The notes: generated from the sequence alone by a model not told the origin. Shown: positions 1-7,130, counted from the stretch's first letter. The stretch: DNA of 7,165 bases from JTS-RE37 sp041743975 (GCA_041743975.1 JBGTLT010000179.1:1-7165), one strand, 5' to 3'. Numbers and translations are program-made.

Positions 1-1968
1 CTTTGCCCTGCTTTTTCCATAATCCGTCGTTTTATACAGGTAAGGCTCAAAATCCCCTAATTTATAGCGGGTTGCCGCCACATAACAGGTACCCTCCTCG
101 AATACGGAAGGCTCCACGCTATTGATCATGCTCCACTCCGGCAGCCCGGCGGGGGTCACATCCTCCCAATTTTCTCCCCCGTCCCTTGTAATATGGATCA
201 GGCCATCGTCACTCCCCACCCACAACAAGCCTTCCTTCAGGGGGCTTTCATTGGCCGCGAACAAGGTACAATAATACTCCACCCCGGTATTGTCCTGCGT
301 AATTGGCCCGCCACTCGAAACCAGTTTTTCCGGGTCATTCCGGGTAAGGTCGCCACTTAGCAGTTTCCAGCTCTGGCCTTCATCGGTACTCAGGTGAACA
401 TGATTTGAAAAAGTATATAATTTATTGGGATCATGCCTGCTGAAAAGAATGGGGAAATTCCACTGAAAGCGGTATTTCATCCCTTCTGCCCCATATCCCA
501 TAGGGTTATCCGGCCATACATTGATGCCCCTTACAGTGCGGGTCTCATGGTTTACGCGTGTCAGGAAGCCTCCATAGCTGCCGCCATATACAATATCACT
601 GTTTGCGGGATCAACAGCGATATGGGCCGACTCCCCACCTGCGGTTTCCTCCCAATCTTCTTCGCCAATGCCTGAACCGTCACTTCTGTGGTTAATCCTG
701 ATAGTGGAATTGTCCTGTTGGGCGGTATAGATCCGGTACGGATATGCATTATCAGTTGTTACCCTGTAGAACTGCGCAGTTGGCTGGTTGTAATAGGTAC
801 TCCAGGTCACTCCGGCATCATAGGATATCTGGGCTCCCCCATCATCCCCTATGATCATCCGTTTGGAATCTTCCGGTGCTATCCAAAGGTCGTGATGGTC
901 CCCGTGGGGGGCATTGAACGTATTGAAGGTTTTACCGCCGTCAGTAGAGCGGTGGTACTCTACATTCAATACATAAACTATTTCCTCGTCTTCGGTATCG
1001 GCATAGATGCGCGTATAGTACCAGGCACGCTGCCTTAATTTCCGTTCGCTGTTCACCAAAGTCCATTTTTTACCCCCGTCATCGGAACGATATATCCCCC
1101 CTTTTTCCTTGTTTTCGACGATAGCCCAAACCAGTTCTGAGTTTTTTGGGGACACCGTTATACCCATTATTCCCAGGGTATCTTTTGGAAATCCTTCATT
1201 TTTAGATATCTCGCTCCAGGTTTCCCCACTGTCCGTACTTTTCCAAAGTGCGGAACCTTCCCCCCCGCTGCTTAAACTATAAGGTGTTCGCTGTGCCCTC
1301 CAGGTGGAAGCATAGAGGATCCTGGGATTACTGGGGTCCAATATCAGGTCTACAGCGCCTGCCTGGTCGTTGGCAAACAAGGTCTTGCGCCAGGTTTGGC
1401 CTCCATCTGTGCTTTTATATACCCCACGATCCTCACTCGGTTTGTAAATGTTTCCCAATACAGCGGCATACACTAAATTGTGATCCCCTGGATGGATCCG
1501 TATCCTTGGTATGTGCCGACTTTCTTTCAGTCCGGCTGAGGTCCAGGTTTTGCCGGCATCTTCGGTTTTCCAGACTCCATAGCCCGAGGAGACATTTCCC
1601 CGGAGTGTTTTTTCACCTCCACCCACATATATCACATTCGGGTCGCTCTGTGCCACTTCCACTGCTCCAATGCTGCCCCCGAAAAATCCATCGGATATAT
1701 TGCTCCAGCTTCGTCCACCATCCGTGGTTTTCCAGACACCCCCGCCTGTTGCCCCAAAATAAAATAGGTTCGGTTCCCCCGGTACACCGGTGACCGCCGC
1801 GGACCTGCCCCCCCTGAAAGGCCCGATCAGCCGATATTCCAAACTGGAATAGCGTTCTTCGGGATATGGGTCCGGGGTGTTTTTATTGCGGTTTTGCGAT
1901 GAAGTCAATAAGGGAATAAAAATAATAGCCAATAGCAATAACGCCGTCTTGGTGAACAGTTTTTTCAT
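1..1968 (-). CDS. Secreted BNR/Asp-box (sortilin VPS10-like) repeat protein, 3' end outside window
   Basis: This reading frame is open for 656 codons from the ATG at 1968 to the window edge, without a stop or frameshift, so it is the N-terminal part of a longer protein; relatives in Bacteroidota, as I recall them, are about 1000-1100 residues. Residues 1-25 form a signal peptide (MKK start, hydrophobic stretch of L and I, then TSSQ) with no lipobox cysteine. Near residues 47-56 lies RLIGPFRGGRS, typical of the start of the repeat domain in this family. At least nine Asp-boxes (S/T-x-D-x-G-x-T-W) follow, for example KTTDGGRSW at 80-88, KSTDGGQTW at 185-193, KSTDSGETW at 243-251, RSTDGGKTF at 340-348, YDAGVTW at 383-389, STDEGQSW at 527-534 and RDGGENW at 595-601. 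They predict a large beta-propeller of the sortilin/VPS10 or BNR type. Such proteins are often labelled glycosyl hydrolase, but no catalytic residues can be assigned, so the function and ligand are unknown. The gene is divergent from the GGT-like gene. Confidence 0.93.
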   Translation of the reverse strand, partial: MKKLFTKTALLLLAIIFIPLLTSSQNRNKNTPDPYPEERYSSLEYRLIGPFRGGRSAAVTGVPGEPNLFYFGATGGGVWKTTDGGRSWSNISDGFFGGSIGAVEVAQSDPNVIYVGGGEKTLRGNVSSGYGVWKTEDAGKTWTSAGLKESRHIPRIRIHPGDHNLVYAAVLGNIYKPSEDRGVYKSTDGGQTWRKTLFANDQAGAVDLILDPSNPRILYASTWRAQRTPYSLSSGGEGSALWKSTDSGETWSEISKNEGFPKDTLGIMGITVSPKNSELVWAIVENKEKGGIYRSDDGGKKWTLVNSERKLRQRAWYYTRIYADTEDEEIVYVLNVEYHRSTDGGKTFNTFNAPHGDHHDLWIAPEDSKRMIIGDDGGAQISYDAGVTWSTYYNQPTAQFYRVTTDNAYPYRIYTAQQDNSTIRINHRSDGSGIGEEDWEETAGGESAHIAVDPANSDIVYGGSYGGFLTRVNHETRTVRGINVWPDNPMGYGAEGMKYRFQWNFPILFSRHDPNKLYTFSNHVHLSTDEGQSWKLLSGDLTRNDPEKLVSSGGPITQDNTGVEYYCTLFAANESPLKEGLLWVGSDDGLIHITRDGGENWEDVTPAGLPEWSMINSVEPSVFEEGTCYVAATRYKLGDFEPYLYKTTDYGKSRAK

Positions 1969-2022
1969 GATTTATTAGTTCGAATTAGTCAAGCTTAAAA
2001 GTACCAAAAAAGTTGGGAACCT

Positions 2023-2051
2023 AAAATCTATTCACCATCGCCATTTTACAA
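2023..2051 (-). promoter_or_regulatory. Candidate Bacteroidota-type promoter for the BNR gene
   Basis: Read on the minus strand, a TTG (plus-strand CAA at 2049-2051) is followed after 18 bases by TAGATTTT (plus-strand AAAATCTA at 2023-2030). This resembles the Bacteroidota consensus of TTG at -33 and TAnnTTTG at -7, with the last base differing. It sits about 55 bp before the ATG at 1968. The match is short and was found by eye, so it is only a candidate. Confidence 0.3.
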
Positions 2052-2073
2052 TCCGGCATGGAAAGGATCTTTT

Positions 2074-2100
2074 TTGTCTCCTTAAAAGTTGCTACATTGC
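2074..2100 (+). promoter_or_regulatory. Candidate Bacteroidota-type promoter for the GGT-like gene
   Basis: A TTG at 2074-2076, inside a run of T, is followed after 16 bases by TACATTGC at 2093-2100, which resembles the -7 element TAnnTTTG with mismatches at the end. The spacing is slightly shorter than usual. It lies about 80 bp before the ATG at 2182, leaving room for an untranslated leader. This is weak evidence. Confidence 0.25.
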
Positions 2101-2181
2101 AAGGGCATCACCACACTGCCGGAATGTTACGGTAGCTCATGAGATGATGCTCATTACGCCATGTTTTAACAGATACCTGCC

Positions 2182-3870
2182 ATGAGATCATTATCTATCC
2201 TCCTATTTACTTTTACCATAACCTCCCTGCAAGCACAGGACCGTGTAACCGGCGCCCTGTTTGCATCCCGCTCTGAAGTGCTTGCCCAGAATGGCATGGT
2301 TGCTACCAGCCACCCCTTGGCCACCCAGATAGGGCTGCAGATACTCAGGGATGGCGGCAATGCAATAGATGCGGCGATTGCAGCCAATGCGGCATTGGGA
2401 CTAATGGAGCCCACCGGCAGCGGTATTGGCGGTGACCTTTTTGCCATCATCTGGGACGCAAAAACCAAAAAGCTTTACGGGTTGAACGCCAGCGGGAGAT
2501 CGCCAAAATCACTTACCCTAGCTTATTTTGAGAAAAATGGGCTGTCAAGTATCCCTTCTCATGGCCCCCTGCCTGTAAGTGTGCCCGGAGCGGTTGATGG
2601 CTGGTTTGAACTCCATGGGAAATTTGGGACCAAACCGATGGAAGAACTCCTGGCACCGTCCATATCGTATGCCGAAAATGGTTTTCCGCTGACCGAGTTG
2701 ATCGCCTGGTATATGAAGGGTATTCCCCAGATAGATAAAGCGGGCTACGCCAACATTGCAGACACCTACCTCTTGCCGAATAACAACCGCATACCAGCTG
2801 AAGGAGAAATCTACAGGAATCCCTATCTGGCTGATACCTACCGGAAAATTGCCGCCGGCGGGCGGGATGTCTTTTACAAAGGCGAGCTTGCAAAGGTCAT
2901 GGCGCAATTTATGCAGGAACAGGGAGGTTTCCTTTCAGAAGAAGACCTGGCAGCCCATACCTCGGAATGGGTTGAGCCCGTCTCGGTGAATTACCGTGGT
3001 TATGATGTCTGGGAACTGCCCCCTAATGGCCAGGGCATCGCCGCCTTGCAAATGCTGCAGATATTGGAGGGCTTTGATTTTTCCAACATTCCCTTTGGTA
3101 GCGCGGAACACCTGCACCTGTTCACAGAGGCGAAAAAACTTGCCTTTGAAGACAGGGCCAGGTACTACGCCGATATGGATTTTGTAAAAGTACCGGTCAC
3201 CACGCTGCTCTCTGATGAGTACGCCGGGGAAAGAAGGAAACTGCTGGGCGATACGGCCGCTGTGTATTCAGCAGGGGAGATCAGTGCCGGGGAAACGATC
3301 TATATGACCGTGGCGGACAAGGAGGGTACTATGATCTCCCTGATCCAAAGTAATTACCGGGGGCTGGGTTCCTATATGGTACCCCCAAAACTGGGTTTTA
3401 TGTTCCAGGACAGGGGGGAATTGTTCAGCCTTCAAAAAGGGCAGGCCAATACCTATGAACCCGGGAAACGTCCTTTTCATACCATCATTCCGGCATTTAT
3501 TACCAAAGACGGGGAACCCTATGTGAGTTTTGGTGTTATGGGAGGCGATTTTCAACCCCAGGGACATACCCAGATTGTAATGAACCTCATCGATTTCGGG
3601 ATGAACCTGCAGGAAGCGGGTGACGCTCCCAGATGGGACCACACCGGCACCGCCTCTCCGACAGGGGACCCCACAGAGGGTACCGGGGAGATCCGATTGG
3701 AATCGGGTATTCCCTATGAGACCATTAGGGGCCTGATGGACAGGGGCCACAGTGTGGGTTTTAGCAGGGGTATATATGGCGGGTACCAGGCTATATTATG
3801 GGACAAAAAAAACAAGGTCTATCACGGGGCCTCTGAAAGCAGGAAGGATGGGCAGGCAGCAGGGTATTAA
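2182..3870 (+). CDS. Gamma-glutamyltranspeptidase-family Ntn hydrolase (GGT-like), exported
   Basis: A 562-residue protein of normal length for the family. Residues 1-19 are a Sec signal peptide (MRSLSILLF, ending LQAQ), pointing to the periplasm. Family marks are GNAIDAAIAANAALG (59-73), PTGSGIGGDLFAI (77-89), PVSVPGAVDGW (131-141), PNGQGIAALQML (281-292), GVMGGDFQPQGHTQ (451-464, with the probable oxyanion glycines 454-455), GMNLQEAGDAPRW (473-485) and a C-terminal RKDGQAAGY. GGTs are made as a precursor and cut themselves before a threonine that becomes the nucleophile; here this is Thr372 in ETIYMTVAD. It would give a small chain of 191 residues, the usual size. Unusually, the common T-T-H reads T-I-Y, and the residues that hold the gamma-glutamyl group in E. 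coli GGT seem replaced. It may therefore be an acylase or amidase for another substrate rather than a glutathione enzyme. The start at 2182 gives the signal peptide directly. It is likely co-transcribed with the GH109 gene 45 bp downstream. Confidence 0.93.
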   Translation: MRSLSILLFTFTITSLQAQDRVTGALFASRSEVLAQNGMVATSHPLATQIGLQILRDGGNAIDAAIAANAALGLMEPTGSGIGGDLFAIIWDAKTKKLYGLNASGRSPKSLTLAYFEKNGLSSIPSHGPLPVSVPGAVDGWFELHGKFGTKPMEELLAPSISYAENGFPLTELIAWYMKGIPQIDKAGYANIADTYLLPNNNRIPAEGEIYRNPYLADTYRKIAAGGRDVFYKGELAKVMAQFMQEQGGFLSEEDLAAHTSEWVEPVSVNYRGYDVWELPPNGQGIAALQMLQILEGFDFSNIPFGSAEHLHLFTEAKKLAFEDRARYYADMDFVKVPVTTLLSDEYAGERRKLLGDTAAVYSAGEISAGETIYMTVADKEGTMISLIQSNYRGLGSYMVPPKLGFMFQDRGELFSLQKGQANTYEPGKRPFHTIIPAFITKDGEPYVSFGVMGGDFQPQGHTQIVMNLIDFGMNLQEAGDAPRWDHTGTASPTGDPTEGTGEIRLESGIPYETIRGLMDRGHSVGFSRGIYGGYQAILWDKKNKVYHGASESRKDGQAAGY

Positions 3871-3915
3871 GTGCCATGCTGCCTTCCAAATACTCTAATC
3901 TATTATATCCATGTC

Positions 3916-5313
3916 ATGAGAAACATCAACAGAAGAAATTTTATTCGCAAAACTTCCCTTGCCGGGGCGGCCATAGGCATAGGGCCCGCTTTGGTTAATG
4001 GACAAGGTCCATTTACAACAAGGCCCATGGCCGGAAAATATATGGGGGGTTTCGCGGCCCCTCCGCTACCTAATATACGCGCCGCTTTCATCGGGGTGGG
4101 CGCCCGGGGGGGCGGCCACCTCCAATTCCTTGCAGCACTGGAAGGCACCGAAGTTGTGGCGATCAGCGACCTCTATGAAGACAATGTAAAAAAATGGTCT
4201 GATGTTGCTGTAGAGGCCGGGGGTGGGGAACGCCATAAAAATATTGCCCTTTATTACGGCGATGAGAAGAAATGGAGGACAATGCTGAAGGAAGTTAAGC
4301 CGGATGTGGTCTTTATCGCTACGAATTGGAATAACCATGCCCCGATGGCAATTGAATCAATGAACCAGGGGGCCCATACCATGGTGGAGGTCCCGATTGC
4401 GGTAACCCTCAAAGAAATGTGGGATATTGTCGATGCTTCGGAAAGGACCGGCAGGCATTGTATGATGATGGAAAATGTGAATTATGACCGGGACGAGTTG
4501 ATGTTCCTGAATATGTGCCGGCAGGGGGTTATAGGGGAACTCCTGCATGCGGAAGCTGCCTATATCCATGAATTAAGAGGGCAAATGGAACAGGTGGACC
4601 GGGGAACCGGGTCCTGGCGCACCCCCCATTATGCTAACCGGAATGGGAACCTGTACCCGACACATGGCCTGGGGCCAGTTGCCCAGTACATGAACCTTGG
4701 CAGAAAAGAAGATAATTTTGGCAGCTTGGTTTCCTTCTCCACCCCCGCCCTGGGAAGGAAGGCCTATGCTAATAAACAATTCCCGGCCGACCATAAATGG
4801 AACCAGCTCGATTTTAAAGGGGGGGACATGAATACGTCGATTATCAAGACCAGCCTGGGCCGGACTATTATGGTCCAATGGGATGAAACCAGTCCCCGAC
4901 CCTATACCCGCCTCAACCTTATTCAAGGCACCAGGGGTACGCTGGCAGGCTTTCCAACCCGGGTTGCACTCGAAGGTGGGGTAGCCGGGGTTACAGAAGA
5001 CCACCACAGTTGGGTAGAGGGGGAACAGTTGGCCACCCTCTATGAAAAATATGACCACCCATTATATAAACGACTGAACCAAAAGACAAAAGACAGCGGC
5101 CATGGTGGAATGGACGGGATGATGATGTATCGTATCGTAGAATGCCTGCATAAGGGCCTGCCCCTTGATCAGAACCTTTATGAAGGCTGTTTTTGGAGTG
5201 CGGTAGGCCCTTTGAGTGAACAGTCTGTGGCTATGGGGGGAGCTCCCCAGGCCTTCCCGGATTTTACAAGGGGAAATTGGAAGGAAACAGAACCCCTTGG
5301 GATTATTACGTAG
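3916..5313 (+). CDS. GH109-type NAD-dependent glycosidase (alpha-N-acetylgalactosaminidase family), Tat-exported
   Basis: A 465-residue protein of the Gfo/Idh/MocA fold, GH109 branch. The ATG at 3916 is chosen because it places a twin-arginine signal at the N-terminus (NRRNFIRKTSLAGAA, residues 5-19). A GTG at 3871, directly after the previous stop, would add 15 residues and bury that signal. A Rossmann NAD site follows: AAFIGVGARGGG (56-67) with the acidic end of strand 2 in AISDLYED (82-89). VEVPIA (157-162) sits where ordinary members have EKP. GH109 marks are ENVNYDRDELM (186-196), HELRG (218-222), NGNLYPTHGLGPV (243-255) and SGHGGMD (394-400). Tyr247 and His250 match the spacing of active-site Tyr225 and His228 that I recall for the Elizabethkingia enzyme. 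Known GH109 enzymes cleave alpha-GalNAc by oxidising C3 with a tightly bound NAD, eliminating the aglycone, then reducing back. Actual sugar specificity cannot be read here. Tat export of a folded, cofactor-loaded protein fits this chemistry. Confidence 0.9.
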   Translation: MRNINRRNFIRKTSLAGAAIGIGPALVNGQGPFTTRPMAGKYMGGFAAPPLPNIRAAFIGVGARGGGHLQFLAALEGTEVVAISDLYEDNVKKWSDVAVEAGGGERHKNIALYYGDEKKWRTMLKEVKPDVVFIATNWNNHAPMAIESMNQGAHTMVEVPIAVTLKEMWDIVDASERTGRHCMMMENVNYDRDELMFLNMCRQGVIGELLHAEAAYIHELRGQMEQVDRGTGSWRTPHYANRNGNLYPTHGLGPVAQYMNLGRKEDNFGSLVSFSTPALGRKAYANKQFPADHKWNQLDFKGGDMNTSIIKTSLGRTIMVQWDETSPRPYTRLNLIQGTRGTLAGFPTRVALEGGVAGVTEDHHSWVEGEQLATLYEKYDHPLYKRLNQKTKDSGHGGMDGMMMYRIVECLHKGLPLDQNLYEGCFWSAVGPLSEQSVAMGGAPQAFPDFTRGNWKETEPLGIIT

Positions 5314-5566
5314 TGCCTGAAACGATCCGGAATTTACAGATAGTGAATTTTAACAGGAATGGGGGTTCCTTCTGCCCGGAAAGCCGATTGTATGAAAAAA
5401 AGATAGTATCTTTTGTCCCTGTTACCATAAAAAAGCGCAGGGATTGTCAGGATACGAGAAAGACATTATTATAGTAAGATGAGTTTACCGGATTGGAATC
5501 CCATGAAGTGTAATCCCGGTTTAACACCTAACATAAATAGCTTAAATACACTTAATTCGCGGTATT
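5314..5566. other. Intergenic region between the GH109 gene and the second oxidoreductase
   Basis: These 253 bp hold no convincing gene; a 65-codon frame starting inside the GH109 gene gives a low-complexity product with no recognisable motif. A weak promoter-like pair (TTG at 5388-5390, then TATCTTTT at 5407-5414 after 16 bases) could start transcription of the downstream gene. The last 45 bp before the ATG at 5567 are AT-rich and carry no Shine-Dalgarno sequence, as is usual in Bacteroidota. No hairpin followed by a T run, that is no clear intrinsic terminator, was seen after 5313. Confidence 0.55.
5487..5520. repeat. Imperfect inverted repeat upstream of the second oxidoreductase gene
   Basis: ACCGGATT at 5487-5494 is opposed by AATCCCGGT at 5512-5520, complementary except for one extra C. 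A second AATCC at 5497-5501 also pairs with the GGATT of the left arm across only two bases. It could be an operator or a short RNA hairpin with two alternative pairings, about 47 bp before the ATG. No T run follows, so a terminator is less likely. Confidence 0.35.
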
Positions 5567-6892
5567 ATGAATAAAAGAGAATTTTTAAAAAGCGCGGCAA
5601 CCTTGTCTTCCTTTGCATTGCTCCCATCCGGGGTTTGGGCCTTCACCAAAAGCAAGCGGTTGCGTACGGCCCATATAGGGGTCGGGAACATGGGTGGCGA
5701 AGACCTGAAAGCGATCTCCTCCCATAAACTTGTAGACGTAACGGCCCTGTGTGATGTGGATGCGGACAACCTGGCCGCGGCCCACAAATTACACCCCGGT
5801 GCAAAAATATTCTCTGACTACCGGAAAATGCTTACGGAAATGGGGGATCAGATAGATGCCGTAATCGTATCCACTCCGGACCATACCCACGCCCCTGCTT
5901 CCATGATGGCGATGAATATGGATAAGCCCGTATATTGTCAAAAACCCCTCAGCCACCATGTATCGGAAGCACGCGACATGCGTAAATTAGCCGAAGAAAA
6001 GAACCTGATCACCCAAATGGGGATACAGGTGCATTCCTTTTATGATTATAAACTGGCCACCTTGTTAATTCAATCCGGAATAATCGGGAAAGTGAATTGT
6101 GTGCGTGCCTGGTCGCCAAAGAATTGGGGATATAACGGCCCTGCCCCGGAAGCCGGGGATCCTGTTCCGGCTCAGCTTGATTGGAACCTTTGGCTGGGAA
6201 CCTCGGCAGAAAGACCCTATAAGGAAGGGTTATACCATCCTGCAAATTGGCGAAAACTGGTGGATTATGGGTGTGGTACCCTGGGGGATATGGGGGTACA
6301 TATTTTTGATACCCCATATAATGCCCTCGCCCTGGATGTCCCCAAAACCATCGTAAACGAATGCCGGGAACCAACCGGTTTCGGGTATCCTGAAAACAAT
6401 ACGGTAACCTATGAATTCCCGGGTACCGATTACACTACTGATTCCCTGAAATGGGTTTGGTATGACGGCCCCGGTGCGCCTGCAAGCCATGAGGACCTAA
6501 AATTGCCCGAAGGGGAACCCCTGCATGACCAGGGAGCCATGTTCATGGGTGAAAGAGGCAGGTTGTACCTCCCCCATTTTATGGAACTCCCCAAGCTGAT
6601 CGTAGATGGAAAATATCAGGAAATGGATATATCCTCCTTCGAGATGGGGGCCCCTGTACGGGACTACGAATCAGAAGGCAAAAAACATTACCACCAATTC
6701 GTGGATGCCTGCCTGGGAACAGACAGCTGCTCAGCACCTTTTTCCTATGCTGCGCGACTTACGGAAACAATACTTTTAGGGGTTATTGCCGGAAGGTTTC
6801 CGAACAAAACACTTCATTGGGACAATGCGTCAGCAAAATTCGCGGAGGATGAAGCCAACGAATACCTGGAGTCGGCCTACCGGGATTTTTAA
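5567..6892 (+). CDS. Exported Gfo/Idh/MocA-family oxidoreductase
   Basis: A 441-residue protein with an N-terminal export signal that resembles a Tat signal but reads KR instead of RR (NKREFLKSAATLSS, residues 2-15), then a hydrophobic stretch to about residue 25. The NAD(P)-binding Rossmann part holds HIGVGNMGG (36-44), the acidic end of strand 2 in CDVDADN (62-68), and VSTPDHTHAP (101-110). YCQKPLSH (123-130) corresponds to the family EKP motif, with Lys126 the expected catalytic or binding lysine and Gln in place of Glu. CGTLGDMGVHIFDTPY (236-251) contains the conserved Asp/His positions of the C-terminal substrate domain. The length and the NWGYNGPAP stretch (186-194) fit the subfamily common in Bacteroidota and Planctomycetota, whose substrates are mostly unknown sugars or polyols; the exact reaction cannot be assigned. 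It is clearly not GH109, because it lacks NLYPTHGLG and GHGGMD. It lies in the same direction as the GH109 gene but 253 bp away, so co-transcription is uncertain. Confidence 0.92.
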   Translation: MNKREFLKSAATLSSFALLPSGVWAFTKSKRLRTAHIGVGNMGGEDLKAISSHKLVDVTALCDVDADNLAAAHKLHPGAKIFSDYRKMLTEMGDQIDAVIVSTPDHTHAPASMMAMNMDKPVYCQKPLSHHVSEARDMRKLAEEKNLITQMGIQVHSFYDYKLATLLIQSGIIGKVNCVRAWSPKNWGYNGPAPEAGDPVPAQLDWNLWLGTSAERPYKEGLYHPANWRKLVDYGCGTLGDMGVHIFDTPYNALALDVPKTIVNECREPTGFGYPENNTVTYEFPGTDYTTDSLKWVWYDGPGAPASHEDLKLPEGEPLHDQGAMFMGERGRLYLPHFMELPKLIVDGKYQEMDISSFEMGAPVRDYESEGKKHYHQFVDACLGTDSCSAPFSYAARLTETILLGVIAGRFPNKTLHWDNASAKFAEDEANEYLESAYRDF

Positions 6893-6939
6893 TTTTGGCG
6901 GGGAATCCCTGATCTCCCAACTGCCTACCTGTTTGAACT

Positions 6940-6969
6940 GGTATTTGGAACCCTTTTTCAGGTATTTGG
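6940..6969. repeat. Short direct repeat GGTATTTGG, two copies 21 bp apart
   Basis: GGTATTTGG occurs at 6940-6948 and again at 6961-6969, so the copies begin 21 bp apart, close to two turns of the DNA helix. Such spacing can place two protein subunits on the same face of DNA. No third copy continues the series. It may be a chance duplication. Confidence 0.4.
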
Positions 6970-7130
6970 TATTTCCCGGCAAATGGAAACTGCAGCACCA
7001 CCATGTAGGTTCAGCGAATGGGAAATTTATTTTTTGAATACCTGGCATAACAATTTTTCACCCGGAATGCCCTTTAGGTTATACCACCCTTTTCCTTGAA
7101 TTCAAACGATACATTTTGGGTGTTGGATTA

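Larger units (their letters stand above)
1969..2181. other. Divergent intergenic region between the BNR gene and the GGT-like gene
   Basis: This 213-bp stretch has no usable reading frame and must carry the start signals of both flanking genes. No Shine-Dalgarno sequence precedes either ATG, which is normal for Bacteroidota. A weak promoter candidate can be found for each strand and is listed separately. Near 2130-2150 there is a CTCATGAG palindrome followed by a short inverted repeat (ATGAG, six bases, CTCAT) that could be an operator, though such short symmetry also occurs by chance. Confidence 0.6.

Noticed and set aside
688..1038. 116-codon plus-strand open frame
   Set aside because: Antisense to the BNR gene, with no recognisable motif; the minus-strand frame encodes clear Asp-boxes here.
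1248..1793. 181-codon plus-strand open frame
   Set aside because: It lies fully antisense to the BNR gene, whose frame is continuous with repeated Asp-boxes. The product is rich in H, R, C and P without a domain, typical of a shadow frame.
3268..3750. 160-codon minus-strand open frame
   Set aside because: Antisense to the catalytic half of the GGT-like gene, which has strong family motifs; a shadow frame.
3871..3915. GTG at 3871 as start of the GH109 gene
   Set aside because: It would place 15 residues before the twin-arginine motif; the ATG at 3916 gives a standard Tat signal.
4573..5058. 161-codon minus-strand open frame
   Set aside because: Antisense to the GH109 motifs around NLYPTHGLG; no domain in its product.
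5277..5474. 65-codon plus-strand frame running from the end of the GH109 gene into the spacer
   Set aside because: It begins inside a confident gene in another frame, has no plausible start signal and no recognisable motif.
3916..6892. The two oxidoreductase genes as a recent tandem duplication
   Set aside because: Apart from the shared Rossmann fold, their motifs differ (VEVPIA, NLYPTHGLG and GHGGMD against YCQKP and GDMGVHIFD), so they are separate subfamilies rather than recent copies.
6830..7048. 72-codon minus-strand frame, and an overlapping 83-codon plus-strand frame
   Set aside because: Both overlap the well-supported 3' end of the second oxidoreductase and show no family motif, so a small gene or a gene remnant cannot be supported.
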